Positions 47,166 through 59,000 of a stretch of 64,000 nucleotides of DNA are shown here, one piece after another; position 1 is the first letter of the stretch; the number at the start of each line of letters is the position of its first letter. The DNA is from Rhynchospora pubera. Taxonomy: Eukaryota > Streptophyta > Magnoliopsida > Poales > Cyperaceae. The stretch is taken from contig JAMFTS010000011.1 of NCBI GenBank assembly GCA_028095005.1, forward strand, positions 372,001 through 436,000, in the 5' to 3' direction. The position numbers and the translations under genes are program-made. The notes under the pieces were generated by a model. It ran no database searches. It worked only from the letters and a program-made list of their open reading frames with translations, and had not been told where the DNA came from.

Positions 47166-49401
47166 TTATTTTTTTAGGATTAATGTATTATTTATAAATA
47201 CTCCAATTCTAGAGGTTTTTTCTACATTAACATTGATGATGTCATCATCATGTTTTCAAATACCATCATCTCCATTTTCCTAAAATTGGAGCCTCCATTT
47301 TTAAAATTTCAGATCAAATATAGTTGTATTTTTAAATTGTTATGATATCTTTAAAAAATCATTTGGTGATAAACATTTATATGCAAGCTCACAAAAATAT
47401 GTTGAATTTAGTTATATAATTTTTTTTAACTATAGAATTAGAACTTATTTTAAATAATTTTCTTAATCTCATAAAATTTTTTATATTATATATATATTTT
47501 TTATTGTTTCAAGGATTTGGAAAAATCATTAGGCTATGAAAATTTATGTGCTTACTCAAAGATATATGAAGAATTTATTGAAATGAAATTTTATAATTAT
47601 ATACTTATAAATATTTTAAATAATTTTTCAATCTCATAAAATTCAATCTCCATAATTTTATAAATTTCAATAGGTTTTTAATTATTTAAAGGAATATATG
47701 ACTTTATTTATGCATAAATTTTTATATAAATATTTTTAAAATTAAGAAAAATTTATTCATTCCATAGAGCTATTTTTAATATAATCATACAAATTTGTGC
47801 AATATAAAATATACGGTACGTTTAAAATTTTTTGAGATTAAATATTAATTCAATTGGCTGTAAAAAATTTATATATTTCATCACAAAATATAAAATTTAA
47901 TAATTATAAAGTTCTAAATATTTTTAAAATTTTTTAAATATGATTAGTAAATTATATTATTTCATAAAATATAATTCTACTCTTAATTGTTTCCAAAATA
48001 TGTTGATGTATAAAATTTCTATACATCGTAAAAAAATTTATACAAAAATCTAATGATATGAACCATTTAGATTTTATACTTTTTGCAATATTTTATATAA
48101 TTTTTTAATTTCTGTAAATTTTCATAATACTATTTTAAATATTGGATTGCTGACATGTATTCCTAGATTGATTTATTTTATTAAATTTTACATGTATGCA
48201 TGCAAAATTATGTTGATCCAATGATATTGAATTTTTTCGATATTTTTAGCAATTTCATCTTTTTAAAATTTTACAAATTCTATAGAACTGCATAACTTTT
48301 AAAAATATTTGGCAATTTTTAAAATTAATAGTAAATATGAGAAATTCATTGTTGCTATTGTAAATATGAGAAATAGTACGTATATCAAGTAAATTACTTT
48401 TTATGACCCGCATAATATACGTACTGAAAAAAGAGAGAGGTTTAGCCCACATCATCGCTGCTTCCATGCATGTGCGTTACTTTTCTTTTTCATTTTACTT
48501 TGATATATTATCATTATGGTCTCTTATATCCTGATAATTATGATTACATTTGAACAGTAGCCCCTCATTTATAGCATATATTTACTCAAAATGATCTATA
48601 TTTTAATTCATTAAAATTTTTCTTATGCATTAATAAATAATTAAATATACTATTAACATACTTTTCCATAATATCATACCAATATCATATTTGTAGAATT
48701 ATAATTGGTCCAAAATATTTAACGGTATTGTTGAATTCTCAAAGAAATTATTATAAATTATTTATATAATTTTCTATGGACTTTAAAAAATAATTTAAAT
48801 ATTTTTGCAAACTTCAGAATATATTACTGTATAATTTAATACTTATATTAAGTTTATAATTAGTGGTCTCAAGATATATTTCTAAACAAAATTTTGTGCA
48901 CAGGATAAAAAAAAACTAATCACATCGAATTTTTTTTTTTTTTGGACTTTTAAAATGTTATTTTTTATGTCATATTAAAAAAATGATATTTTACGTATTT
49001 AGTTGTTTGAAGTTCTTAAATTTATTTTTCATCAAATAGAGAATTAAATGTTATCAAAATTATAGAAAATCCACAAAATTGTGTTTTATCTTGTAATTTT
49101 TTTTAAGAATTTCTTACATTTTTTTTTGCATGAAATTTTATATGGATGCTCGGATATTATTTTAGAATGATAAATCTAATTTAACAAACTAATTCAAAAT
49201 TCATTGAAAACTTCTACGAAATAAAATTTTACATGTCTAACCAACTCATTCAGGATTTAAGTCTTTTATTTAATTGTTTATAAGTTTTTCAAATCATTTT
49301 GCATAAATTTTTATGGATGTTCTTAAAAAATTCTAAAAAATTTAGTGAAAATTTTTTATTTTATTTTATAGTTTTTTAAAAAAATATGAAAAATAGACTT
49401 A
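47166..49401. other. Very AT-rich non-genic stretch
   Basis: 2.2 kb of strongly AT-biased sequence with no credible frame. It runs directly into the Helitron-type end at 49402-49429 and may be the body of that non-autonomous Helitron. Related text occurs at 51420-51780. Confidence 0.45.
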
Positions 49402-49429
49402 ATCGCGCGAAACGCGATACTTTTGCTAG
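49402..49429 (+). mobile_element. Helitron-type 3' terminus
   Basis: Hairpin ATCGCG-CGAAA-CGCGAT (49402-49418) is followed by ACTTTTG and CTAG (49426-49429), then T. A diverged copy in reverse orientation, with CGCGC-GAA-GCGCG but ending CATG, is at about 50672-50702. Confidence 0.6.
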
Positions 49430-49502
49430 TTTTCTTCATTGCGATTGGGAAAACCACATCTTCTTATTTTCTTCATTATATATATATATATATATATATA
49501 TC

Positions 49503-49630
49503 TCAACATCTTATTCATTTCGATCGGAAAAGTCCAATTACAATTGCTATATCACCAACAATAAAACTATTTGGTGAAATGTGATAAAAACAAAAAAATA
49601 TTAATTCATAATAGGATTTCTAATTAATAA
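49503..49630. repeat. 125-bp dispersed repeat, copy 1
   Basis: Begins TCAACATCTTATTCATTTCG and contains CGGAAAAGTCCAATTACAA and TTTGGTGAAATGTGATAA. Two more copies stand in tandem at 52116-52240 and 52256-52388. Each copy is near a (TA)n tract. Confidence 0.8.
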
Positions 49631-50429
49631 TTAGAAAATGACAAAAGACACCGATTGTGCCTCACCACCCGATGAGAGTGCAGACAACACACTTTAATTT
49701 ACGGATTGTTGCCACTTGCCACTGCCAGGCCTTTAATTGTCTACTTCTGCTGGCTGGCAGCACTGTTTGTGAAGTTAATATCGCACCTACCATCTCCTTA
49801 CCTTTTTCTATCAGCCACAATTTCAGCTCCGATCTCCTCGTTGCAGCCGAAATTTATTAATTCAGTCAGTACAGCCTTGTCACGTGCTGATATAACAAAC
49901 AATAGATAGATAGATATAGATTTCTTTCTCTTGGGAGGCTAGGACCCAGTATCTATCAAGACGTGCATTCATATTTTGGATGGGATACGGAGTCAATGTT
50001 GTTCTTCTCATATTTTCATCCATATTTTTTTATCGAATATTAATACGAATACGGATGCGTTCGGATAAAGATACGGTTCGGTTATTAAGCGGATATAAAT
50101 ACGGTTTGGATATTATTGAATACGGAGTCAAATACAACTATATTTTGTCGGATACAGATCATATTGTGATCAATTCTTTTTTTTATTCATTTCTTTAGAA
50201 CTTTTTGTAAATTTCATAGTACATATAAAAGTTTGTTGTATATGAGAATAGCTGAAGCATAAGAAATTTTTCATGTCATGCAATGAGTAATATTCTGACA
50301 ATATAAATTATACGATAATTAGGTAAGCACTACTCAGAATTCATTCTTTCAATCAATCAAATGCAATATTATATTAAAATAATATTATCTATATAAATTA
50401 AATTATTATTAACATTATTGGTTGGATTC

Positions 50430-50463
<34 letters not shown>

Positions 50464-52027
50464 ATTCAATCAATTAAATATATATTTTCTTAGTTGAATT
50501 CATATGTATTTAGTTTAACTTATAATTATCAAATTAATGGATAATAATAAATTTGATCCTTACTAAATTTTTACAGTTTAAAACCATCCTTAGAAGTTAA
50601 AACCTAAACGGAATTTATATGTTGTCAAGCTAATGATAGAAGCTTTAAATATATATAGACATAAAAGAAACATGCAAAGGTTACGCGCTTCGCGCGATTA
50701 AGTTTTGTCTTTCATATTTTCAAAAATATATATATAAATTTTTTTTTTAAATATATATATCGATAACTATTTTTTAATGGAATTAAATCCATATTAGAAG
50801 GTACCATTAGTACTATCTCATAAAATAATTTTGTACAATTAAAGTTAATAATCACCATTCTTACATGACATTAGTCAAGAATAGGTACAATACTATCATA
50901 ATTGTATTTTTAGAACAAAATAATATTCATTTAAATTGCTAACAACATGTTTGGTTGTTAATCCGATAAAATTGGGAAGCAAAGAAAGGTATGGCTGATG
51001 GCTAGCTCTAATCTCAGGGTGGCAGGCCGGGCACTTCGTCTTGCTTGGTTTCAGGGAAATACTCATAATTTAATGGCTGGTTAGTCCCGGGCTAAAAAAC
51101 TTTGACCAATGGAATAGTCTCCGTCCACCAATTGGAGCACAGCTTTCATCTGGTTCACTTGCTCTAAAAATATATAGTATCCTCTTTAAAACATAAACTT
51201 GGCTTGGGGCATAGTGCAAGTGGTTCGCAACTCACATCTGTCTGGAATGGGAGGACTCGCTATCAAAAAGACGGGACAGGTAGAGTTGAAGAGGCTAGCT
51301 CTGCTATCTGCTATAAAATTCTGCTATCTGCTATAAACTCAAAACGAAAAGACCCTCGACTTCGTCACTCACACTTTTTTCATTCTATCGTCAACCCTCA
51401 TTGGTATGATTGAAGTAAAAGAATTATGTTAAATATTGAGAAAGTATAAAATTAAAAGTTCATATCATTATATTTTTTATATTTTTTTTATTATGTATAT
51501 AGAATTTTATACATCAACAAAATTTAAAAAGGTTCAAAAACAATGAAAAACATATTTATATTTCTGAAATAATAGAATTAAATCATCAAATTTAGAAATT
51601 TAATGAAATTTAGAAATTTAAAGAAAATATTTTAGAAATTTTTAACTATAAAATATTATATTACTTGGTATTTCAAATTTTTATGATTAATGATATAATT
51701 TTTTATGGCTAATTGAATTAATAAATATCCTCAAATAATTAAAAAATACAACATATTCCATATTTCATAAAATTGTATGATCATGTTAAAAAAGTTATGT
51801 AGCAAATGGTTTTTTTCTCGAGAAAGCAGAAAGGAAGAAATCTAGTGTGATTAGAAACGAAGGAGACAAACCGGACCAGCCGATATTTCCGAATTTTCCA
51901 GTTTTTGACTGGTTTTGCCCGGTTTTTGACTAACGGGTTTTGAACGTGTTTTCCTACCGGATGCTCACCCGATGTCCGATTTTACCGAAAATTTCCGGTA
52001 CACGGTAGGGTTTTAAAAACATTATGT
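49631..52027. other. Non-genic stretch with decayed repeats
   Basis: 49975-50165 repeats GGATACGGAT-type words (a decayed foldback). 50433-50461 is a (TA)n tract. 50672-50702 is an inverted Helitron-like hairpin. 51870-52027 is a truncated relative of the hAT element at 43142. No gene is seen. Confidence 0.5.
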
Positions 52028-52108
52028 TTCACCTACAGTGGCCCAGTGGGATCTCCTAATTATAGCAATGAGCCATTCTGTGACAGATGTTGTTCGGCAC
52101 CTAAAATG
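52028..52108 (+). repeat. P450 upstream-sequence relic 2
   Basis: TTTCACCTACAGTGGCCCAG through CAATGAGCCATTCTGTGACA closely matches relic 1 and less closely the authentic region at 52898-52990. Confidence 0.7.
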
Positions 52109-52115
52109 GGTTGTT

Positions 52116-52388
52116 TCAACATCTTATTCATTTCTATCGGAAAAGTCCAATTACAATTGCTATATCACCAACCATAAAACTATTTGGTGAAATGTGATAA
52201 AAACAAAAAATATTAATTCATAATAGTATTTCTAGTTTATATATATATATATATATCAACATCTTATTCATTTCGATCGGAAAAGTCCAATTACAATTGC
52301 TACATCACCAACCATAAAACTATTTGGTGAAATGTGATAAGAACAAAAAAAATATTAATTCATAATAGTATTTCTAATTAATAGATTA
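52116..52388. repeat. 125-bp dispersed repeat, copies 2 and 3 in tandem
   Basis: Two near-identical units separated by a short (TA)n tract. They match 49503-49630 over nearly the full length. Confidence 0.8.
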
Positions 52389-52948
52389 GAATCACATATT
52401 TTATATAAAATTAATCAATCATAATTAGAACTTACAGTTTTGAAGGAGAGACATGACGTTACGCAGAAATTCTAACCTTCCTCAATTTTTCTTAGTCGAA
52501 ATTGATACCATAAATTATGACGTTTTTCCTCTCTGTCTACTTTTCTTTTTATGGAATATTAAAGAAAAAGATGCCTTCTAATGACATGAGAGTAATTTAC
52601 TGACTAACGCAATTAAAATCTTAGATAAATATTCATGTGTTTTGATGCACTTTGAATAAGAAATAAGCTCCAAATTCGTTATTCGCATGAAACCAAACAA
52701 CACATGAATAAAAATTTTGAACTTATTTGGATGTTTATTCATATTCTAGCAAATTCTTAGAATGTCAATAAGAAATTTGAATAAGCCATTCCTTATTCAC
52801 TCCACATCCAAACATAATGATCAAATCAAATAATACTGATGAGTAATGACACATAGAGGGAGAGCTCCAAAATTATTGCAAGGAACGGCTAACTTATTTC
52901 ACCTCTAGTGGGTGTTTCAAAATTATTGCAAGGGACGATTGGTGTTCA

Positions 52949-52954
52949 TATATA
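52949..52954 (+). promoter_or_regulatory. Candidate TATA box of the P450 gene
   Basis: TATATA within TTCATATATAGGAATTAG, 84 bp before the ATG. The two upstream relics of this region carry CACTGTAATGAG at the equivalent place, so only this copy has a TATA motif. Position and form are typical but unproven. Confidence 0.45.
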
Positions 52955-53037
52955 GGAATTAGCCATTCTATGTCACAAATAATTTTTTTCCAAAAAGTAT
53001 TAGAGAAAGCTCGCTCATCCTGCCCTAAAAAAGAGCA

Positions 53038-56000
53038 ATGGAGTCCGCACTGATCCCTTTCCTTCCCTACTTACTAACTTCTCTCCTCTTACTCATACTC
53101 TCTCTTAATTGGTTTATACGGAAGAGAGTGACACATTCTAAAGCAGAACTCCCACCAGGTCCCTGGACTTTGCCTTTCTTCGGAAGCCTCCACCACCTTG
53201 CAACTGCTGGTTTACCGCATCATGCCCTGCACAACCTTGCCGTTGCGCATGGACCTGTTATGCTCCTTCGTTTGGGTGAGATTGACTTTGTTGTTGTCAG
53301 TTCGCGCGAAGCTGCAAAAGAGGTAATTAGTAGGTAACATTTGGCCTGTAGTTTTACAGCTAGTACGTACCTGCAAATTAATAAATGTGCGCGCATAATG
53401 TTGTTGACATAAGTTCCTCGCGCTAAATTTATAATATTTTCATGTCCTTCGATAAATTTTTAGGTCAAGCATAGATCTTGTTTTCAAATTAATTCACATC
53501 TCGAGTAAAATAGATGTCCGATTTGTTTTATAACAAAAAAAAATTCTTGGAAATGGATGATCTAGTTAAGAAACCTCTTGTCTTTCTTCTCTCTATCCCG
53601 TTTCCATTTATCTCCAACTCTCCGTCTGGTTTGCGATAAGGGTGTGTTTGGCACCATCCGTGAACTAGAAGTTCGCTAACTAGGCTAGTTCGTAAGAACC
53701 AAATAACTCATGAACTAGATTGTTTGCGAACTTCTTGGATAGTTTCTAATCTTCCGATTTTCAAGAACTAGGAGATGTTCGTGGACCGTTGTCCGTCCCT
53801 AGTTCGTCTGCTGTTCGTGAGCGAACCAAACACCCCATTAAAGTGTATTATTCTCATGAGATAGAAGTCATGGCTGTAAGATTGTTGGTGTCGGAACGAC
53901 CCGTCCCAATTTTGGGGCAGCCCGTTCCAATAGTCTGGGGCAGTCCGTTCTAAACTGGGGCGGTCCGTTGCAGACCCTACACCATATTAAGAAACAATCT
54001 ATTTTTGGTGGGCTGATTATGTTTAGTCTCCAAATATTATTCAGTTATATAGTAATAAGCTAAACGTGGCTGTAAAGAAAAGTATGATTTTGTGCGGGGT
54101 GTGTTGCCTTTTATAAGTGGTTATATTTAAAAACATTGTCTAATTAAGATTGTTAATTATGGCATTGTTTGAAGGCCAAGAAGTCTTTGGCTCTTTATAT
54201 AGAAGGGTTGGTCCCCAAGGGACAAGACTACCACGAAACATACTACATACATTTGTTGGAAGCAGTATTTTCTGCCTCTCTTTCTATTCTTCCATCAAAT
54301 AGTTTGAGAAGGTACTCTAGATTTAGACAAATAGTATTAAGACTAGTCTTGATCCTTTACAAGATTTTTCTCCCGACCTTAAGGCGTGAAACATATGGTG
54401 TAAGGTGCGTACACACCAGAAGCGTTAAGAACTCGAGGAGATCAAAGATTCAGACCATAGCAATGTATTTAGGTAAGATTTTTCTCACGATTTAGTTTTC
54501 TTGTGTTTTGAAATGGTCCGGTCTGTGACTAAAACGATATGTTTCACTCCTGGTTCTGTGAGTTTATGTTTAATTCTAGATTGCTTATTTGACCTGTTAG
54601 AATTATTTATTCATTTGACTTTAAAACAATCCCAACAATGGCACCTTCTACAGCGTCTTCGGCCTCCACATGCGTTTTCCACCCCTAGCTAGCTAGCCAC
54701 CACGATCGGGAAGTCTTCTCTATGTACGCCTCATCACCTCTCCTACTACCAACAAACACCTTTAATAGTGGATTTGCCCGATTCCGACATAAATTGCGAA
54801 AAATCGCATCGTTACGAACCATATTGAATCGGCCGAGTTTCATAACCATATTGAATCTCTTTGTACAATAATACAAGTGAAATAGTTCAGAGGCGAGATG
54901 TGCTAGACTCGACTGTTCTAAAACTTGATTGTGCATGCAATTGAATTCAAGGCCGCAACTTTTAGATTCTTTATAAATTGATTGGCAGATTCAGCTTGTT
55001 ATAATTCAACTAAAATTTGTGCTTAGTTACCAGTATTAGCTTTTTGGAACTTTATTATATGAGTAAAATCTCTACCTTAATTAAGAAATAAGAACTATTA
55101 AAAATTAATTTTTATTTAAGCTTTTATTTATTTTTTTAAAAAAAAAATATTTTTTGTTTACCTAGAAAGTATCGAACTATATACCAATCCGAGTCAGCAG
55201 ACTTCCACTGAGCCATCTGATTTTTATTTGATATATAGACATAATACCCATCTTAATTTAAATTATTGTTACGAAACTACTGAATGTCCAACGAGAGTAC
55301 GAGACTCGGTAGTCAGAAAAAGAAGGTGCGTAAAATGATTGGGAAATACAATAAGGAAAAGAAATGTAAAGGTCTTTGAACTTGTTACAGTTGAATAATG
55401 TACAAATGTTCAATACGAATTAATTAACTATCATTGTTAGACGCTCTACAAATAAACGGTTCGGTTATTTTAGACGCTCTACAAATGTTCAATACGAATT
55501 AAAACTTGTCTACGCTACAAGTTACAACGGTACGAATTTAATAATTTGAAAAGTCCGAAAGACTCTTGCGTTTCCTAAAAGAACTGTAGAAACGGTACAT
55601 AATTAATTCTATTTTCACCGGACACTTATTAAATTTTAGTGGTTCCCCATCCTGCTGATTACAAAACTTCAATATTTATCTTTAAATTTTTATCTGATTT
55701 TTAATATTTGGTGCATATGCATATGTAGGTGATGAAAACGCACGATGCAATTTTTGCAAACCGTCCAGCGATGATTGCACCAAGTGTTCTTCTGTATGGT
55801 TGCAAAAGTATTGCCTGGTCAAGTGGTCCGTACTGGCGCCAGATGCGCCGAATTTGTGCAACTGAGCTTTTCAGCACAAAACTGGTCAAATCATTCTACT
55901 CAATCCGGCAAGCTGAGATTAATTCGCTGTTAAAGACTTTCACCTTGGGTTCTAATAAATCACCAGTCAACCTGAGTGCAATGACAGCTGAGCTTTCATC

Positions 56001-59000
56001 CAATATTTCAATTCACGCTGCATTTGCAGGAACGTATAAAAATAAACAGGTGTTCTTGGAAACTCTTGGGGAGGCATTGGAGTGCTTCTCAGGGTTTGGC
56101 CTAAGTGATCTCTTCCCTTCAATACGTTTGTTACGGTTGATCACTACAAGAAGACTTACAAAGCTCCGCAAGTAAGATTCTTAAGATATTTTGTTATATT
56201 GTAGATTTGTAGTCTAACTATCTACTAAAAGTTCCTCGGACTTGTTAATTAATTACAAATACAAAATCGGACCCAAAAAAAAAAGTGTTGAACTATAGTT
56301 ACCGCCACGTGTACGTAGGACACAACCCTTCTTTTTTTAATCCAATTTTCACTTTCAAAAGCCTCAATTGATTTTTAAGCTTCTTTAATATCGCAGCATT
56401 TAAATAATAAACAAGTTCTATTTTTCATCGAGTAATGGGGAAAAAAAAAAGAAACGACGGCATTAAAAGTTCGTCTGAAAATAAATATTGAAAAATTCAA
56501 AGGCTTTTTAATTTGAAAATATCATAATCATATGAAAGTAAAAAAAAAAAAATCGAAAACACTTTAATTTAATTTCTAAGATAATTTTAATATGGGAGAA
56601 TATTTAACTGTTTAGGTCGACCATATAAGTTTAGATTTTAAGAAACAATCCCGAAATAAAAATTTTGGATTAATTACTTTACAAAGTATCATGTATATAT
56701 ACACTATAACAAAAAAAAAACAGGTTTTTAACAACATCCCATTAACAACATTTATTTTGAAAACTGCTGTTATAAATACGGAGTGGTATTTATGTAAATA
56801 TGAGGGATCATTTTTCTATTAACCGCCGGTAAAAGTCATTTCTCCATATTTACATAAATACCACTTAGTATTTTTTTAACATATAAAACCGACGTGAAAA
56901 AGTTAAAATTTCAATTTTTATACTGCTAGCTAGATCTCTGTCAGCATCTGATTTTATTTTTTTTTTAAAAATGAGGCAAATCTTTTCATGCCACCAAAAA
57001 CTTAAATCTTATATTTTTGCCACTCTGAAGAAATATTCTCTGGTACTTAAATTAAAGTCACTCCAATTGTACACCCACATTAATAATTAACAGTCTTCGA
57101 TTTTAATTTTTAGAATGACAAATTCTACTAATTTTAAATTCCTCTAACATCACAGTGTTTATCCACGATCTTCCCTCACCTAATAGATACTTTTGTTTAC
57201 GAGTCACGAAATTTGACTTGCCAATCACAAGTTATACAGGTTTTTGAATCAGGCCATGCCAAGACTGGACCTTTTTTCTTTCACTTATGGCATTAGAGGG
57301 AAACATCATTAGAAGGAAACAACTACTATCTTCAAAAAAAAAAAAAAAAAAAAAAAGGAAAACTACCACTACCACAAAAACAGGCTTTTGTAACGGGGCG
57401 TCAGTAACGTTTTATTAAAACCTGTTACATAACCTGCCAAAAATACGTTTCTGAAAAAAATGAATCTAATCTGTAACGTCTTTTATAAAACAAGCGTTAC
57501 AGATTTTCCGTCCGAAAAGAGGCACAAATATAAAAATCCTCTGTAACGTTTTTTATATAAAACACGTTACAGATCTGTAACGTGTTTTATATAAAAAACG
57601 TTACAGATTATATTTTTTTCTTTTGTAACGTCCTTTTTAAAAAGAATGTTACAGATTTTTCTGATATTTGTTAGGGTTTTCCTTTCTCCTCTCTCCTCCA
57701 TTATTTCTCATCAATTCAGCCGCAACCACCAAAGAAAAACCGACATTTTTTTCTCTTATTTCCATACTTATTTTTTCCACTCAAAAAAATAGCTAAAAAA
57801 TTCCAAAAATTCGAAAAAATTAATAATTAGAAAGAAAAAGAGAAGGAGAGCAGTTTTAAGGTAAAAAATTTTAATTTGAGCAATATATCATATTTTGAGG
57901 AAAATTCCGATTTTTGTTTTGATTTTTTGGTTAAATTAAGGTTTAGTTGGTTTTTTGGACTTAATTTCAGGTGTCATTCGAGAGGAGAATAATTACATCG
58001 GAAGAGGGGAAGAATTACATCCAATTGAAGGTATATTTTCATAAACTTTTCTATTTTTTCTTTTGTTGTCAAATTATATGCATGCATTAATAATTTGCAT
58101 ATGCATTTAATTAAAATGGTATTGTCATATAGGACCAAAATACCGGAACAAATATCGAATTTAGGTCGTTGCCCGTCCGAGATTAATCCATTAGGGATTA
58201 ATCTCGGATAGTACTCCCGGTCGGGAGTACTGCTCTTTGGATACGATCTGTCTCATTTAGGACAGCGAGTTGTACGTTAGATGCAATCTGTTGTTTGAGA
58301 AAAATTCGATGGTATTTTCCTTTATGTTCCCACGGATGTGTCCTCACGAGCAATCGTGTGTTGGTGCATTCAGGGAACATAAGGGGAAATGCTGCCGAAT
58401 TTTTCTCAGACAACAGATTGCATCTAGCGTACGCTCGCTAATGAGACAGAGTATCCAAAGAGTGGGCTAGGATGGTGACCAGCCCGAAAACATAATGTGA
58501 CAAAATTGGCCCATACCCTGACATTTTGCATATATTTTTCTTATTCAGATGGATCGGACGTGGATGTACTCAAATGATCGGTTATCTCCAAGATTTCAAA
58601 AAGGACTTCAAGAATTTATGGTTTGTGCTAAAGAGAATATGAAAAAGAAGGAAGATGATAAAATATGTTGTCCTTGTTCTGTTTGTCAAAATTTGTTGAA
58701 ATGGTCTAATTTTGAAGAAGTGAGAGTTCATTTGATTAGAGATGGGTTTCAACCAGATTATTCTCGATGGACGCTTCATGGAGAGAGTGGGGGGGAACCT
58801 TTTATAGGTGGGACTAGTAAAGAAATTGTAAATTCACAACTTGAGGAAGAAAATGTATTATTGGATGATGAAAATGTGTTTGATGATGAAAATGTGTCTG
58901 ATGATGAAAATGTAGATAATGCAGAATTGAATGATGATTTAGATGAAATTGTGAACAATATGGATGGAGATTTTGTTGATAATGTTGAAATTTTTGGTAT

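Noticed and set aside
57335..57356. Poly(A) run before CACTA 2 as a retroposon tail
   Set aside because: No flanking direct repeat was found; a simple homopolymer is enough. The same holds for poly(T) runs at 28409 and 34052.
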